A stretch of DNA of 64,000 nt, taken from NCBI GenBank assembly GCA_937864175.1, contig CALMJH010000017.1, positions 35,054-99,053 of the forward strand, written 5' to 3'. The position numbers and the translations under genes were made by a program. This DNA comes from an uncultured Burkholderiales bacterium. GTDB taxonomy: Bacteria > Pseudomonadota > Gammaproteobacteria > Burkholderiales > Burkholderiaceae_A. Shown here one piece after another: positions 8,443-16,814 of the stretch (positions are counted from its first letter, which is position 1; each line of letters starts with the position of its first letter). The notes under the pieces were generated by a model that was not told the origin of the DNA, did no database searches, and saw nothing but the letters and a program-made list of their open reading frames with translations.

Positions 8443-9509
8443 GCGGTCGCGACCGCCTCGGCAATGGCGCGACCAACGTCAAGAGTCCCCGCAGTCCCGC
8501 CGAGATCGCGGGTCTTGGGCCCCTCGCGCAGCACGAGTTCAATGGCACGGAGAATGGCATCGTGCGCCTCTGGGTGACCAAGGAAGTCCAGCATCATTGC
8601 CCCAGACCAGATCTGACCAATGGGATTGGCAATGCCCTTTCCAGCAATATCCGGCGCGGACCCATGGACGGGCTCAAACAATGAGGGAAAGTTGCGCTCG
8701 GGATTGAGATTGCCGGAGGGCGCAATGCCGATCGTGCCCGTGCAGGCTGGACCCAGGTCCGAGAGAATATCACCGAAGAGATTGCTCGCGACCACCACGT
8801 CAAACCAGTCGGGGTGTTGAACGAAGTGGGCGGTCAGGATGTCGATGTGGAATTTGTCGGTCCGGACCTCGGGGTAGTGTTTGGCCATCTCCTCAACCCG
8901 CTGGTCCCACCAGGGCATGGTGATGGCGATACCGTTGCTCTTGGTGGCCGAGGTGAGGTGTTTTTTGGGGCGCTTGTTGGCCAGCTCGTAGGCAAATCGC
9001 AAGACGCGATCGGTCCCGTGGCGGGTCATGACCGTCTCCTGAATGACCACCTCTCGATCCGTGCCTCCAAACATCACGCCACCGACAGAGGAATACTCGC
9101 CCTCGGTATTCTCCCGAACCACATAGAAATCGATGTCGCCAGGCTCCCGCCCCGCCAAGGGAGATCGAACGCCCGGCATAAGCCGGACAGGGCGCAGGTT
9201 GACGTACTGGTCAAACTCCCGACGAAACTTCAGCAGTGACCCCCAGAGGGAGACATGATCGGGGACGGTCGCCGGCCACCCGACCGCACCATAAAAGAGT
9301 GCGTCATAGCCCCCGATCTGGTCCTTCCAGTCTGGTGGCAGCATGTCGCCATGCTTGAGGTAGTAGTCGCAGGAGGCAAAGTCAAAGTGGTCGAAAGCCA
9401 ACACCAGATTAAACCGGCGGGCCACGGCCTCCAGAACTCGGATGCCTTCGGGCATGACCTCTCGGCCAATGCCGTCCCCAGGAATGGCAGCAATTCGAAT
9501 GCGTGACAT
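8439..9509 (-). CDS. ttuC: Tartrate dehydrogenase / D-malate dehydrogenase (decarboxylating)
   Basis: NAD-dependent beta-decarboxylating dehydrogenase of 356 aa in the isopropylmalate dehydrogenase superfamily. The start IRIAAIPGDGIGREVMPEG, the substrate loop LKFRREFDQYVNLRPV, the phrase VVRENTEGEYSSVGG and SNLFGDILSDLGP are visible. The tartrate/D-malate subfamily is favoured over LeuB by FRREFDQYVNLRPVRL and the pairing with a glycerate kinase. AAAGGA lies just upstream of the ATG. Expected products are oxaloglycolate or D-glycerate from tartrate and pyruvate from D-malate; which substrate dominates cannot be told from sequence. Confidence 0.9.
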   Translation of the reverse strand: MSRIRIAAIPGDGIGREVMPEGIRVLEAVARRFNLVLAFDHFDFASCDYYLKHGDMLPPDWKDQIGGYDALFYGAVGWPATVPDHVSLWGSLLKFRREFDQYVNLRPVRLMPGVRSPLAGREPGDIDFYVVRENTEGEYSSVGGVMFGGTDREVVIQETVMTRHGTDRVLRFAYELANKRPKKHLTSATKSNGIAITMPWWDQRVEEMAKHYPEVRTDKFHIDILTAHFVQHPDWFDVVVASNLFGDILSDLGPACTGTIGIAPSGNLNPERNFPSLFEPVHGSAPDIAGKGIANPIGQIWSGAMMLDFLGHPEAHDAILRAIELVLREGPKTRDLGGTAGTLDVGRAIAEAVATA

Positions 9510-9589
9510 GACGTTCCTTTCTAACGACCAGTTTTCAATGGAGGATGGTTGGTGTCGAGACCGAGGCCCTGCCCGAGCCGACCATCGAG

Positions 9590-10324
9590 TCAGTGCGACA
9601 AGATCTTGCTCAGGAAGTCGATGGCTCTTGGGTGCTTGGGTGACCCAAAGAAGGTGTTGGGGTCGGCCTGCTCCACCACCCGGCCCGCATCCATGAAGAC
9701 CACCCTGTCGGCCACCTCTCGTGCAAATCCCATCTCATGGGTTACACAGACCATGGTGGAACCTTGTTGCGCAAGGGAGACCATGACGTCGAGGACTTCC
9801 TTCACCATCTCAGGATCGAGGGCGCTGGTGGGCTCATCAAAGAGCAAGACCTTGGGCGACATACAGAGAGTTCGAGCGATGGCCACCCGCTGCTGCTGCC
9901 CGCCGGAGAGTTGCCCGGGGTATTTGTGGGCCTGCTCGGCAATCCTGACGCGCTCAAGTTGGGCGAGACCGTTCTCGGCGGCCTGCTTGGGGTCAAGGCC
10001 CAAGACATGAATAGGCGCAAGCGTCAGGTTTTCAAGGACTGTAAGGTGCGGAAAAAGATTAAAGCTCTGAAAGACCATGCCCACCTGCTCTCGGACTCGG
10101 TGGATGGCCTTGAGGTCCTCGGTGAGGTGGGTCCCGCAGACGGTGAGCCGGCCAGCCTGATAAGACTCTAGCGCATTCACACAGCGAATCAGTGTTGATT
10201 TTCCGCTGCCCGAGGGGCCACAGACCACAATGCGCTCGCCAGGCTTCACGTCCAGATCGATCTCATGGAGAACCTGAAACTGACCGTACCATTTGGAGAC
10301 TTTTTCAAAAGAGATGATCGACAT
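9590..10324 (-). CDS. aapP: Amino-acid ABC transporter ATP-binding protein AapP
   Basis: ATPase subunit of 244 aa for polar amino acid uptake. Walker [11 protein letters not shown] (about residues 35-44), the signature [15 protein letters not shown], Walker [13 protein letters not shown] and the H-loop CVTHEMGF are all intact. It is the last gene of the aapJ-aapQ-aapM-aapP operon, separated from aapM by about 15 bp. Family members power import of glutamate, aspartate and other L-amino acids. Confidence 0.95.
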   Translation of the reverse strand: MSIISFEKVSKWYGQFQVLHEIDLDVKPGERIVVCGPSGSGKSTLIRCVNALESYQAGRLTVCGTHLTEDLKAIHRVREQVGMVFQSFNLFPHLTVLENLTLAPIHVLGLDPKQAAENGLAQLERVRIAEQAHKYPGQLSGGQQQRVAIARTLCMSPKVLLFDEPTSALDPEMVKEVLDVMVSLAQQGSTMVCVTHEMGFAREVADRVVFMDAGRVVEQADPNTFFGSPKHPRAIDFLSKILSH

Positions 10325-10339
10325 GCTCGGGCACCTTCG

Positions 10340-11404
10340 TTATCGTCTGGCTGCTGCAAAGTCCCGCTCAAGACCGCGGGCATATTTGCTCATGGCGCTA
10401 CAAAAAACCCAGTAGACCAACGCAACAAAAATAAAACCTTCCACATAAAAGGGTCGCCATTCTGGATCCGCCAGGGCCAGTCGAAGGCTACCAAAAAGCT
10501 CAAAGAGGCTGACCACGGTCACCAGCGAGGTGTCTTTGAAGAGGGCAATAAAGCTATTGACCAGGGGGGGCACCACGACCCGGAAGGCCTGCGGCAAGAC
10601 GACCTTGCGCTGAGTGAGCCAATACCCCAGCCCCAGAGACTGGGCCGCCTCCAGTTGGCCACGCGGCAGGCTGTTGATGCCTCCACGAATGACTTCGGCC
10701 TGATAGGCTGCACTGAAGAGGGTGAGGCCTACCGCGACCCGGAGCAAGACATCGGGATTCATGCCGCTAGGAAGAAAGAGCGGGAACATAAAACTGGCCA
10801 TAAACAGGACTGTCACCAGCGGAACACCCCGGACGACCTCAACAAAGGTGGAACAGACGGCGCGAATGAGTGGAAGGTCTGAGGACCGTCCCAGGGCCAA
10901 GGCCACCGCAAGCGGCAGAGACAGAAGGTTTCCAATGATTGCCAGCAGGAGGGTGAGGGAGAGGCCCCCCAGTCTCTCGGTCGGGACCGCCTGGAGCCCC
11001 GCGAAACCACCGAGCATCAGGAGCACGGAGAAGACCACCATGCCCACAGCCCCCAACAAGATGGAAGGCCGCCACCACTGTCGACGAGCGATGACCAGGC
11101 AACTCGCCACCATGAGAAGACTCGCCAGTGTGGGCCGCCAGAGTTCTTCAAATGGATAACGGCCAAAAAGAATCAGTCGCCATTTCTCTCCAATAAGCCC
11201 CCAGCAGGCGCCTTCGCCCCGTGCGGCCCGGCAGGCTTCCAGGTTGTTTTCAAAGACTGCCTCGGTCAGACCCCAGGGCACCAACTGGACGGCAAGCCAG
11301 CAGAGAATGGCGAGCGAAAACAACGAAATAACTGAGTTGAGTCGACCCCGAAAGAGGACGCCGAAAAACCCGGGGCTTGCCTTGGTCGACAGAGACTGAA
11401 TCAT
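10340..11404 (-). CDS. aapM: General L-amino acid ABC transporter permease AapM
   Basis: Inner-membrane permease of 354 aa. It has several hydrophobic helices, an extended N-terminal half typical of AapM/BztC, and the HisM-type permease signature around EVIRGGINSLPRGQLEAAQSLGL followed by LPQAFRVVVPPLVNSFIALFKDTSL. The stop of aapQ directly precedes its ATG. It should form a heterodimeric channel with AapQ, energised by AapP. Confidence 0.93.
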   Translation of the reverse strand: MIQSLSTKASPGFFGVLFRGRLNSVISLFSLAILCWLAVQLVPWGLTEAVFENNLEACRAARGEGACWGLIGEKWRLILFGRYPFEELWRPTLASLLMVASCLVIARRQWWRPSILLGAVGMVVFSVLLMLGGFAGLQAVPTERLGGLSLTLLLAIIGNLLSLPLAVALALGRSSDLPLIRAVCSTFVEVVRGVPLVTVLFMASFMFPLFLPSGMNPDVLLRVAVGLTLFSAAYQAEVIRGGINSLPRGQLEAAQSLGLGYWLTQRKVVLPQAFRVVVPPLVNSFIALFKDTSLVTVVSLFELFGSLRLALADPEWRPFYVEGFIFVALVYWVFCSAMSKYARGLERDFAAARR

Positions 11405-12385
11405 CTACCGCTCCTTCAGGCGACTGGCCCGCTCAAAACGATGCATCAGAAACGAGGTGGCCAGCGAGATGGTGAGATAGACCAGCATGAGCAGCGAGAT
11501 GGCCTCGACCGCATGACCCGTCTGATTCAGCGTCGTGGTCGCTACGCTCACCAATTCTGGATAACCAATGGCTACTGCAAGGCTGCTGTTCTTGGTGAGG
11601 TTGAGGTATTGGTTGGTGGTGGGCGGAATGATCACCCGAAGCGCCTGGGGCAGGATGACCAGGCGAAGCTGCTGCCAACCTGAGAGACCCAAGGCCTTGG
11701 CGGCCTCAGCCTGGCCCTTGGGGACCGACAAAATGCCTGCCCGAATCACCTCTGCGATAAAGGCACTGGTGTAGATGGAGAGACCGGCCAACAGGGCCAA
11801 AAACTCTGGCGAGAGAGTGCCACCCCCAGTGAGGCCGAAGGGGCCCGGCTCTGGGATGGACCAGTCGGAGAACCAGCCCTCGGCAAACCAGGGAAAGTGC
11901 AGGCCGCCCTTGTCCAAATAAAAGCCCGCTCCCATCGCCACGGGCGAGGCATTGTCCGGCAGGGCTGCCGTCAGGGAGAGGTACCAGAAGAAGAGTTGCA
12001 GCAGCAGGGGAATGTTTCGGACAATTTCAACAAAGGATCGGCAGAGGCCAGCAAGCAGAGGGTTGATGGAGAGACTGCCGATTGCAATCACGAGACCCAT
12101 GAGGGTGGCGATGAGAACACCCAGGACCGCGACCCGAAGGGTGTTGAGGATGCCAACGGCATAGGCCCGCCAGTAGGTACTATCGGCCGTGTACTCAATA
12201 GAGCGTTCAGAAATATCAAACCCTGCTGGCCCAGAGAGAAAATCAAAACCCAACTCGATACCACGCTTGGCCAGGTTGTCCTGCAGATTGCCGATGACCA
12301 GCCAGAGTCCAAGCAGCAGGCAGAGCACCAAGAGTGCCTGCCAGAAGGCGGCCCTCAGACGAGGATTGGAGAGAGAAGAAAACAT
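11405..12385 (-). CDS. aapQ: General L-amino acid ABC transporter permease AapQ
   Basis: Permease of 326 aa with the AapQ/BztB layout: an N-terminal helix, a periplasmic loop (GFDFLSGPAGFDISER), then the transporter core with AEVIRAGILSVPKGQAEAAKALGL and LPQALRVIIPPTTNQYLNLTKNSSLA. It abuts aapM with no spacer. A 12-bp hairpin separates it from aapJ, which fits lower expression of membrane subunits than of the binding protein. Confidence 0.94.
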   Translation of the reverse strand: MFSSLSNPRLRAAFWQALLVLCLLLGLWLVIGNLQDNLAKRGIELGFDFLSGPAGFDISERSIEYTADSTYWRAYAVGILNTLRVAVLGVLIATLMGLVIAIGSLSINPLLAGLCRSFVEIVRNIPLLLQLFFWYLSLTAALPDNASPVAMGAGFYLDKGGLHFPWFAEGWFSDWSIPEPGPFGLTGGGTLSPEFLALLAGLSIYTSAFIAEVIRAGILSVPKGQAEAAKALGLSGWQQLRLVILPQALRVIIPPTTNQYLNLTKNSSLAVAIGYPELVSVATTTLNQTGHAVEAISLLMLVYLTISLATSFLMHRFERASRLKER

Positions 12386-12393
12386 CCGCAGAC

Positions 12394-12427
12394 GCAGCAG
12401 GCTGACCCATGGGGATCAGCCCGCTGC
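12394..12427 (-). promoter_or_regulatory. Hairpin between aapJ and aapQ (differential expression element)
   Basis: On the minus strand GCAGCGGGCTGA and TCAGCCTGCTGC pair over 12 bp (one G-T wobble) around a 10-nt loop. There is no U-tract. Such hairpins after a binding-protein gene commonly stabilise the upstream mRNA and reduce read-through into permease genes; that role here is inferred from position. Confidence 0.6.
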
Positions 12428-12440
12428 CCTGTGACAAGTC

Positions 12441-13469
12441 TTAGCGGATGGGGGGAGCGTACTGCAGGCCGCCCTTGGTCCAGAGTGCATTCTGACCACG
12501 GTCTAGCTTGAGCGGTGTGTTCTTGCCAACGTTGCGCTCAAAGACCTCGCCGTAGTTGCCCACCTGTTTGATGACCCGGTAGGCCCAGGCAGCATCAGAC
12601 CCGAGAGACTTGCCGAAGTCGTTGTTGCCCTGGCCGAGCAGACGCTGGATGCTGGGGTTGGCATCAGATTTCATCTGATCGACATTGTTAGAGGTCACAC
12701 CCAGTTCCTCAGCCTCGAGCATGGCGAAATGGACCCAGGTGACGAGCTTGGCCCAGTCCTCGTCACCACGGCGGACCACAGGCCCGAGGGGTTCCTTGCT
12801 AATGATCTCGGGCAGGATGACGTGGTCGGCAGGGTTTTTCATGTCGTTGGCCCGGATGGCGGCCAGCTGAGAAGCGTCCGAAGTGAAGACCGCACAACGA
12901 CCTTCTGCATAGGCTGCTACCAGAGCCTTCAGGTCCTCATAGACAACTGGCTTGTAGGTCATCTTCATGGAGCGGAAATAGTCTGCAAGGTTCTTCTCGG
13001 TGGTGGTACCCGACTGGACGCAGACCGTCGCACCCTTGAGCTGCTTGGCCGACTTAACGTTGAGTTTCTTGGGAATCAAGAAGCCCTGACCATCATAGAA
13101 AGTGGTGGCGCCAAAGTTGAGGCCCAGCTGGGTATCCCGGCTCATGGTCCAGGTGGTGTTGCGAGAGAGGACGTCAATCTCGCCTGACTGCAATGCGGTG
13201 AAGCGTTGTGCTGCATTCAGGGGCACATACCGCACCTTGTTGGCATCGCCAAGAGCGGCAGCCGCAACTGCGCGACAGAAGTCCACGTCAAAGCCGGTCC
13301 ACTTGCCAGCGCTGTCTGCAATTCCGAATCCGCCCAGGCCAGCATTTACGCCACAGGACAGGGTGCCTTTCTGCTTGACGCTGTCCATAGTCTTGCCCGC
13401 CAGCGCGGGGCCTGCCGTCAACGCAAGGCCAGCGGCCAGCGAGAGGCTCAATAGAGATTTTTTCAGCAT
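12441..13469 (-). CDS. aapJ: General L-amino acid ABC transporter substrate-binding protein AapJ
   Basis: Periplasmic binding protein of 342 aa. I moved the start from the ORF-track 13526 to the ATG at 13469, which has AAGAGGAG six bases upstream and begins a clean signal peptide (MLKKSLLSLSLAAGLALTAG, cleavage after ALA). The mature protein has the family pattern CGVNAGLGGFGIADSAGKWTGFDVDFCRA and VRRGDEDWAKLVTWV near the C-terminus. It is the first gene of aapJQMP and has a sigma54-like promoter upstream. Homologous systems import a broad set of L-amino acids. Confidence 0.95.
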   Translation of the reverse strand: MLKKSLLSLSLAAGLALTAGPALAGKTMDSVKQKGTLSCGVNAGLGGFGIADSAGKWTGFDVDFCRAVAAAALGDANKVRYVPLNAAQRFTALQSGEIDVLSRNTTWTMSRDTQLGLNFGATTFYDGQGFLIPKKLNVKSAKQLKGATVCVQSGTTTEKNLADYFRSMKMTYKPVVYEDLKALVAAYAEGRCAVFTSDASQLAAIRANDMKNPADHVILPEIISKEPLGPVVRRGDEDWAKLVTWVHFAMLEAEELGVTSNNVDQMKSDANPSIQRLLGQGNNDFGKSLGSDAAWAYRVIKQVGNYGEVFERNVGKNTPLKLDRGQNALWTKGGLQYAPPIR

Positions 13470-13521
13470 GCACGACTCCTCTTGGATGAAGTAAGAAACA
13501 TCTGACCAGCACGGTTTAGCG

Positions 13522-13538
13522 AGCAACTAGTGTGCCTG
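13522..13538 (-). promoter_or_regulatory. Sigma54-like promoter upstream of aapJ
   Basis: The minus strand reads CAGGCACACTAGTTGCT. Compared with the sigma54 consensus (TGGCACG-N4-TTGCW), the -24 GG and -12 GC are intact at the required spacing and the -12 half TTGCT is perfect. Mismatches are the first T and the G after GGCAC. The predicted start lies about 40 nt before the aapJ ATG. I see no clear enhancer site nearby. Confidence 0.6.
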
Positions 13539-13584
13539 ATTCGGCCCCAACAAGGCGGCTTCAGAGCCGGGACTGGGGCAAACC

Positions 13585-15417
13585 CTAGTGCCCGGCTGTT
13601 GCTGACTGTCGGGCCTGAAGGGCCCAGAGTTCGGCATAGCGCCCACCGGCTGCCAAGAGGTCTTGGTGACGTCCCTCTTCAACCAGCTCGCCCTCCTCTA
13701 GGACCAGAATGTTGTCGGCGTCCACAATGGTCGACAGGCGATGGGCGATGACTAGTGTGGTGCGGCCCTGGGAGACCTCCCGAATCTCAGCCTGGATTGC
13801 TCGTTCTGACTCCGTATCCAGCGAGGATGTGGCCTCATCAAAGACCATGATGGGCGGCTGCTTGAGCAGGGCCCTTGCGATGGCCACCCGCTGCTTTTCA
13901 CCGCCGGACAGCTTGAGTCCCCTCTCGCCCACAACAGTCTGCAGGCCGTCAGGCAGCTTAGACACTAACTCGCCGAGGTGGGCAGCCTGTGCAGCCGCCG
14001 CAATCTCCTGGTCGCTGGCATCGGGGCGGCCATACCGGATGTTGTAGGCCAGTGTGTCGTTGAAGAGGACGGTGTCCTGGGGAACGATACCGATGTTCTT
14101 TCGAACCGAGGCCTGTCGAACCGCCGAGAGGGGCTGCCCATCAATGAGGATGCGACCCGCCTGGGGGTCGTAAAACCGGTAAAGCAGTCGCGAGAGAGTG
14201 GACTTTCCAGCACCTGACGAGCCCACGACCGCTGTCGTCTGGCCAGCGGGGCAGACAAAGGACAGGCCATTGAAAATGGGGCGACGGGCATCGTAGGCAA
14301 AGACCACGTTGTCAAACCGAATCTCTCCGGAGGCTACCTGAAGGTCTGGTGCATCTGGGTGGTCCGCAATCTCTCGGTGGACTGCCAAGAGGCCAAAGAG
14401 CCTCTCCATATCGATGATGCTCTGCTTTACCTCACGGTAGAGGACCCCAAGAAAATTAAGGGGGATGTAGAGCTGAATCATGAAGGCATTCACCAGGACT
14501 AAGTCGCCCAGCGTCATGCGCCCCTCCACCACGCCAACCGTGGCCTGCCAGACCATAAGGGAGACGGCAAGGGCAATGATCAACGACTGACCTACGTTGA
14601 GAATCGAGAGGGAGACTTGGCTTTTGATGGCAGCCTCTTGCCAACGGGCCAGGCTCTGGTCGTATCGTCGAGATTCGAAGGCCTCGTTGTTGAAGTACTT
14701 CACCGTCTCGTAATTCAACAGCGAGTCAATGGCTCTGGCATTGGCCTTCGAATCGAGTTCGTTCATCTGGCGCCGAAAGTGCGTACGCCACTCTGTGATC
14801 GCGATGGTGTAGGCCGCATAGAGCACGAGGGCGGAGAGCGTAATGACCGCGAAGATGGGTGGGTACTGCCAGGCCAGCCAGGCGGTGACCAGCAGGACCT
14901 CTACGGCTGTCGGCACGATGCTGTAGAGGGTGAAATTGACCAGAGTCGAGACGCCGCGGGAGCCTCGCTCGATGTCACGCGTCAGACCTCCGGTCTGCCG
15001 CTCCAAGTGGAACCGAAGCGAGAGGCTGTGAAGGTGCTCGAAGACACGCTTGGAGATGTCTCGAACGGCCCCCTGCGTGACTCGGGCAAAGACCACCTCA
15101 CGGACTTCCGTGAAGGCCGTAGAGGCCAGCCGCATTAGGCCGTATCCCAGAATAAGGGCGGTCGGTACGGCCAAGACGGCCGCCGGCGTTGCGGTCAGGT
15201 GATCCACGATGTCTTTTAAGAGGATTGGCACACCCATGTTGGCCAGCTTGGCCAAGACCAGAGCCGACAAGGCAACAGCAATCCGAAGGCGATAGGCCAG
15301 GAGATAAGGAAGGAGGCTGCGAATAACAGCCCAGGCACCCTTGGGTGCCCCGAGTGGCGTGGGGTGGCGAGCGGCCTGGGCCGGATCGAACTCGACCGTG
15401 GAAGTCTGATGTCGCAT
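13585..15417 (-). CDS. Atm1-type ABC exporter (membrane + ATPase fusion)
   Basis: Half-transporter of 610 aa with an N-terminal six-helix membrane domain (residues about 30-320) and a C-terminal ATPase: Walker A GSSGAGKSTLSRLL, signature LSGGEKQRVAIARALL, Walker B MVFDEATSSLD and the H-loop VIAHRLSTI. The transmembrane region matches the Atm1/HMT1 family (TGGLTRDIERGSRGVSTLVNF, NYETVKYFNNEAFE), which exports glutathione-type or metal-thiol conjugates and homodimerises in the inner membrane. The start codon lies inside a perfect 10-bp hairpin. It sits between the cyanate and amino-acid operons on the same strand, with no evident functional tie to either. Confidence 0.9.
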   Translation of the reverse strand: MRHQTSTVEFDPAQAARHPTPLGAPKGAWAVIRSLLPYLLAYRLRIAVALSALVLAKLANMGVPILLKDIVDHLTATPAAVLAVPTALILGYGLMRLASTAFTEVREVVFARVTQGAVRDISKRVFEHLHSLSLRFHLERQTGGLTRDIERGSRGVSTLVNFTLYSIVPTAVEVLLVTAWLAWQYPPIFAVITLSALVLYAAYTIAITEWRTHFRRQMNELDSKANARAIDSLLNYETVKYFNNEAFESRRYDQSLARWQEAAIKSQVSLSILNVGQSLIIALAVSLMVWQATVGVVEGRMTLGDLVLVNAFMIQLYIPLNFLGVLYREVKQSIIDMERLFGLLAVHREIADHPDAPDLQVASGEIRFDNVVFAYDARRPIFNGLSFVCPAGQTTAVVGSSGAGKSTLSRLLYRFYDPQAGRILIDGQPLSAVRQASVRKNIGIVPQDTVLFNDTLAYNIRYGRPDASDQEIAAAAQAAHLGELVSKLPDGLQTVVGERGLKLSGGEKQRVAIARALLKQPPIMVFDEATSSLDTESERAIQAEIREVSQGRTTLVIAHRLSTIVDADNILVLEEGELVEEGRHQDLLAAGGRYAELWALQARQSATAGH

Positions 15418-15441
15418 GGCCCCATTGTAGAGGGGCCATGC
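15414..15441 (-). promoter_or_regulatory. 10-bp hairpin covering the atm1 start codon
   Basis: GCATGGCCCC, an 8-nt loop, then GGGGCCATGC. On the minus strand the 3' arm contains both the purine stretch GGGG and the ATG of the exporter gene. No U-tract follows. It could mask ribosome binding or mark the end of the cynS transcript. Confidence 0.55.
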
Positions 15442-15456
15442 TGGCGTTACGGCAGG

Positions 15457-15921
15457 CTAGTAGGTCTTGTAGGACAAGTACTTTCCAGACATGACAATCT
15501 GTACCCGGTCCCCATTGGGATCCGGCTGTCTTTGTAGGTCCATCTTGAAGTCGATGGCGCTCATGATGCCGTCACCGAATTCCTCGTGGATGAGCTCTTT
15601 AAAGGTGGTTCCGTAGACGGAGATGAGTTCATAAAACCGATAAATAAGCGGATCCGTTGGAACGGAGGTCCGCAGCGACCCCTTGTAGGGGACCGCCTCC
15701 AACACCGGGACAGCCTCGGCTGGGAGGTCGAAAATTTTAGCGATTGTCTTGGCCTGAGCATTGGTGAGAGCCATCTGACCGAGGCAGGCTGCGGTCACCC
15801 ACTCCTTCGAGAGTTTGAGCTTCGGCGCCACGTCGGCCCACTTGATTCTCTTTTGAATCTTGGTGGCCATGATCAGATCGGTGACGTCCTCACGGGTTAG
15901 GGCCTTGACTGCTGCTGGCAT
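15457..15921 (-). CDS. cynS: Cyanate hydratase (cyanase)
   Basis: Cyanase of 154 aa, which converts cyanate and bicarbonate to carbamate and CO2, releasing ammonia. An N-terminal helical domain (DVTDLIMATKIQKRIKWADVA) is followed by the unique cyanase fold; active-site residues are seen as Arg and Glu in DPLIYRFYELISVYG and Ser in GDGIMSAIDFKMD. The C-terminal SGKYLSYK is diagnostic. GGAG precedes the ATG by six bases. It is the last gene of a four-gene operon whose upstream genes encode an importer, so cyanate is probably taken up and used as a nitrogen source. Confidence 0.98.
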   Translation of the reverse strand: MPAAVKALTREDVTDLIMATKIQKRIKWADVAPKLKLSKEWVTAACLGQMALTNAQAKTIAKIFDLPAEAVPVLEAVPYKGSLRTSVPTDPLIYRFYELISVYGTTFKELIHEEFGDGIMSAIDFKMDLQRQPDPNGDRVQIVMSGKYLSYKTY

Positions 15922-15935
15922 TTAGATCTCCTTGG

Positions 15936-16808
15936 TTAGTTGAGGGTGTTGGGGGAGGTAGCTGCTGCGGTTGAAAGACCGGGTGTGACGAGTCGAGTGG
16001 TCTGGGGCTTTTTCTCCAGACCTGACGAGATGGCCTTCGCCCGATTGACCAGAAAATCGACGAGGTGATTGCGAATCGGGTAGTACTGGGGCTGGTGGTG
16101 AAGTGTGGCTCTGCGTCGGTCGCGGGGAAGTGTGTTGACCACCACCTCGGCAATCATGGCCTGAGGACCGTTGGACATCAGCATGATTTTGTCGGCTAGG
16201 AAAATGGCCTCATCAACGTCATGGGTAATCATGAAAACCGTCTGACCAGTCTCTTGAACAATCGCCAAAAGCTCATCCTGAATGCTGCCTCGCGTCAGGG
16301 CATCAAGGGCCCCAAACGGCTCATCAAGCAGCAGCATCTTTGGCTGAATCGAGAAGGCTCTTGCAATGCCCACGCGTTGCTTCATGCCCCCAGACAGCTC
16401 AGACGGCCGCTTGTCCTCAGCCCCTTTAAGGTGGACCATCTCGATGTATCGCATCGCATGCTCCTCCACACGGGCTTTTGACCAGTCTGGGTAGCGGGAG
16501 CGGACAGCGAATGCAACATTCGCCTTCACCGTGAGCCACGGCATTAGTGCATGCGTCTGGAAGACCACCCCGCGGTCCAGGCTTGGCCCTGCAACCTCCC
16601 TGCCGTCCATCAGAACCTGACCTCCGGACTGGCTCTCCAGACCTGCTAGGACGTTGAGAATCGTGGTCTTGCCGCAGCCCGAATGTCCAATAATGCAGAC
16701 GAACTCTCCTTTTTCAATTCCAAAATGAACCCCTTCAAAGACAACGGTCTCCCCGCCTGTCCGAAGGGGGTAGGTCTTCCGAAGGCCATCAACGCGTAGA
16801 AATGACAT
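15936..16808 (-). CDS. cynD: Cyanate/nitrate-type ABC transporter ATP-binding protein
   Basis: ATPase of 290 aa of the NrtCD/CynD/SsuB group. Walker A GHSGCGKTTI, signature LSGGMKQRVGIARAF, Walker B MLLLDEPFGALD and the switch histidine in MITHDVDEAIFLAD are intact. A C-terminal tail of about 60 residues (LPRDRRRATLHHQPQYYPIRNHLVDFL) is typical of the nitrate/cyanate subgroup. Substrate is inferred from cynS, 14 bp downstream; nitrate or bicarbonate transport would be the alternatives. Confidence 0.88.
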   Translation of the reverse strand: MSFLRVDGLRKTYPLRTGGETVVFEGVHFGIEKGEFVCIIGHSGCGKTTILNVLAGLESQSGGQVLMDGREVAGPSLDRGVVFQTHALMPWLTVKANVAFAVRSRYPDWSKARVEEHAMRYIEMVHLKGAEDKRPSELSGGMKQRVGIARAFSIQPKMLLLDEPFGALDALTRGSIQDELLAIVQETGQTVFMITHDVDEAIFLADKIMLMSNGPQAMIAEVVVNTLPRDRRRATLHHQPQYYPIRNHLVDFLVNRAKAISSGLEKKPQTTRLVTPGLSTAAATSPNTLN

Positions 16809-16814
16809 GGTCTT

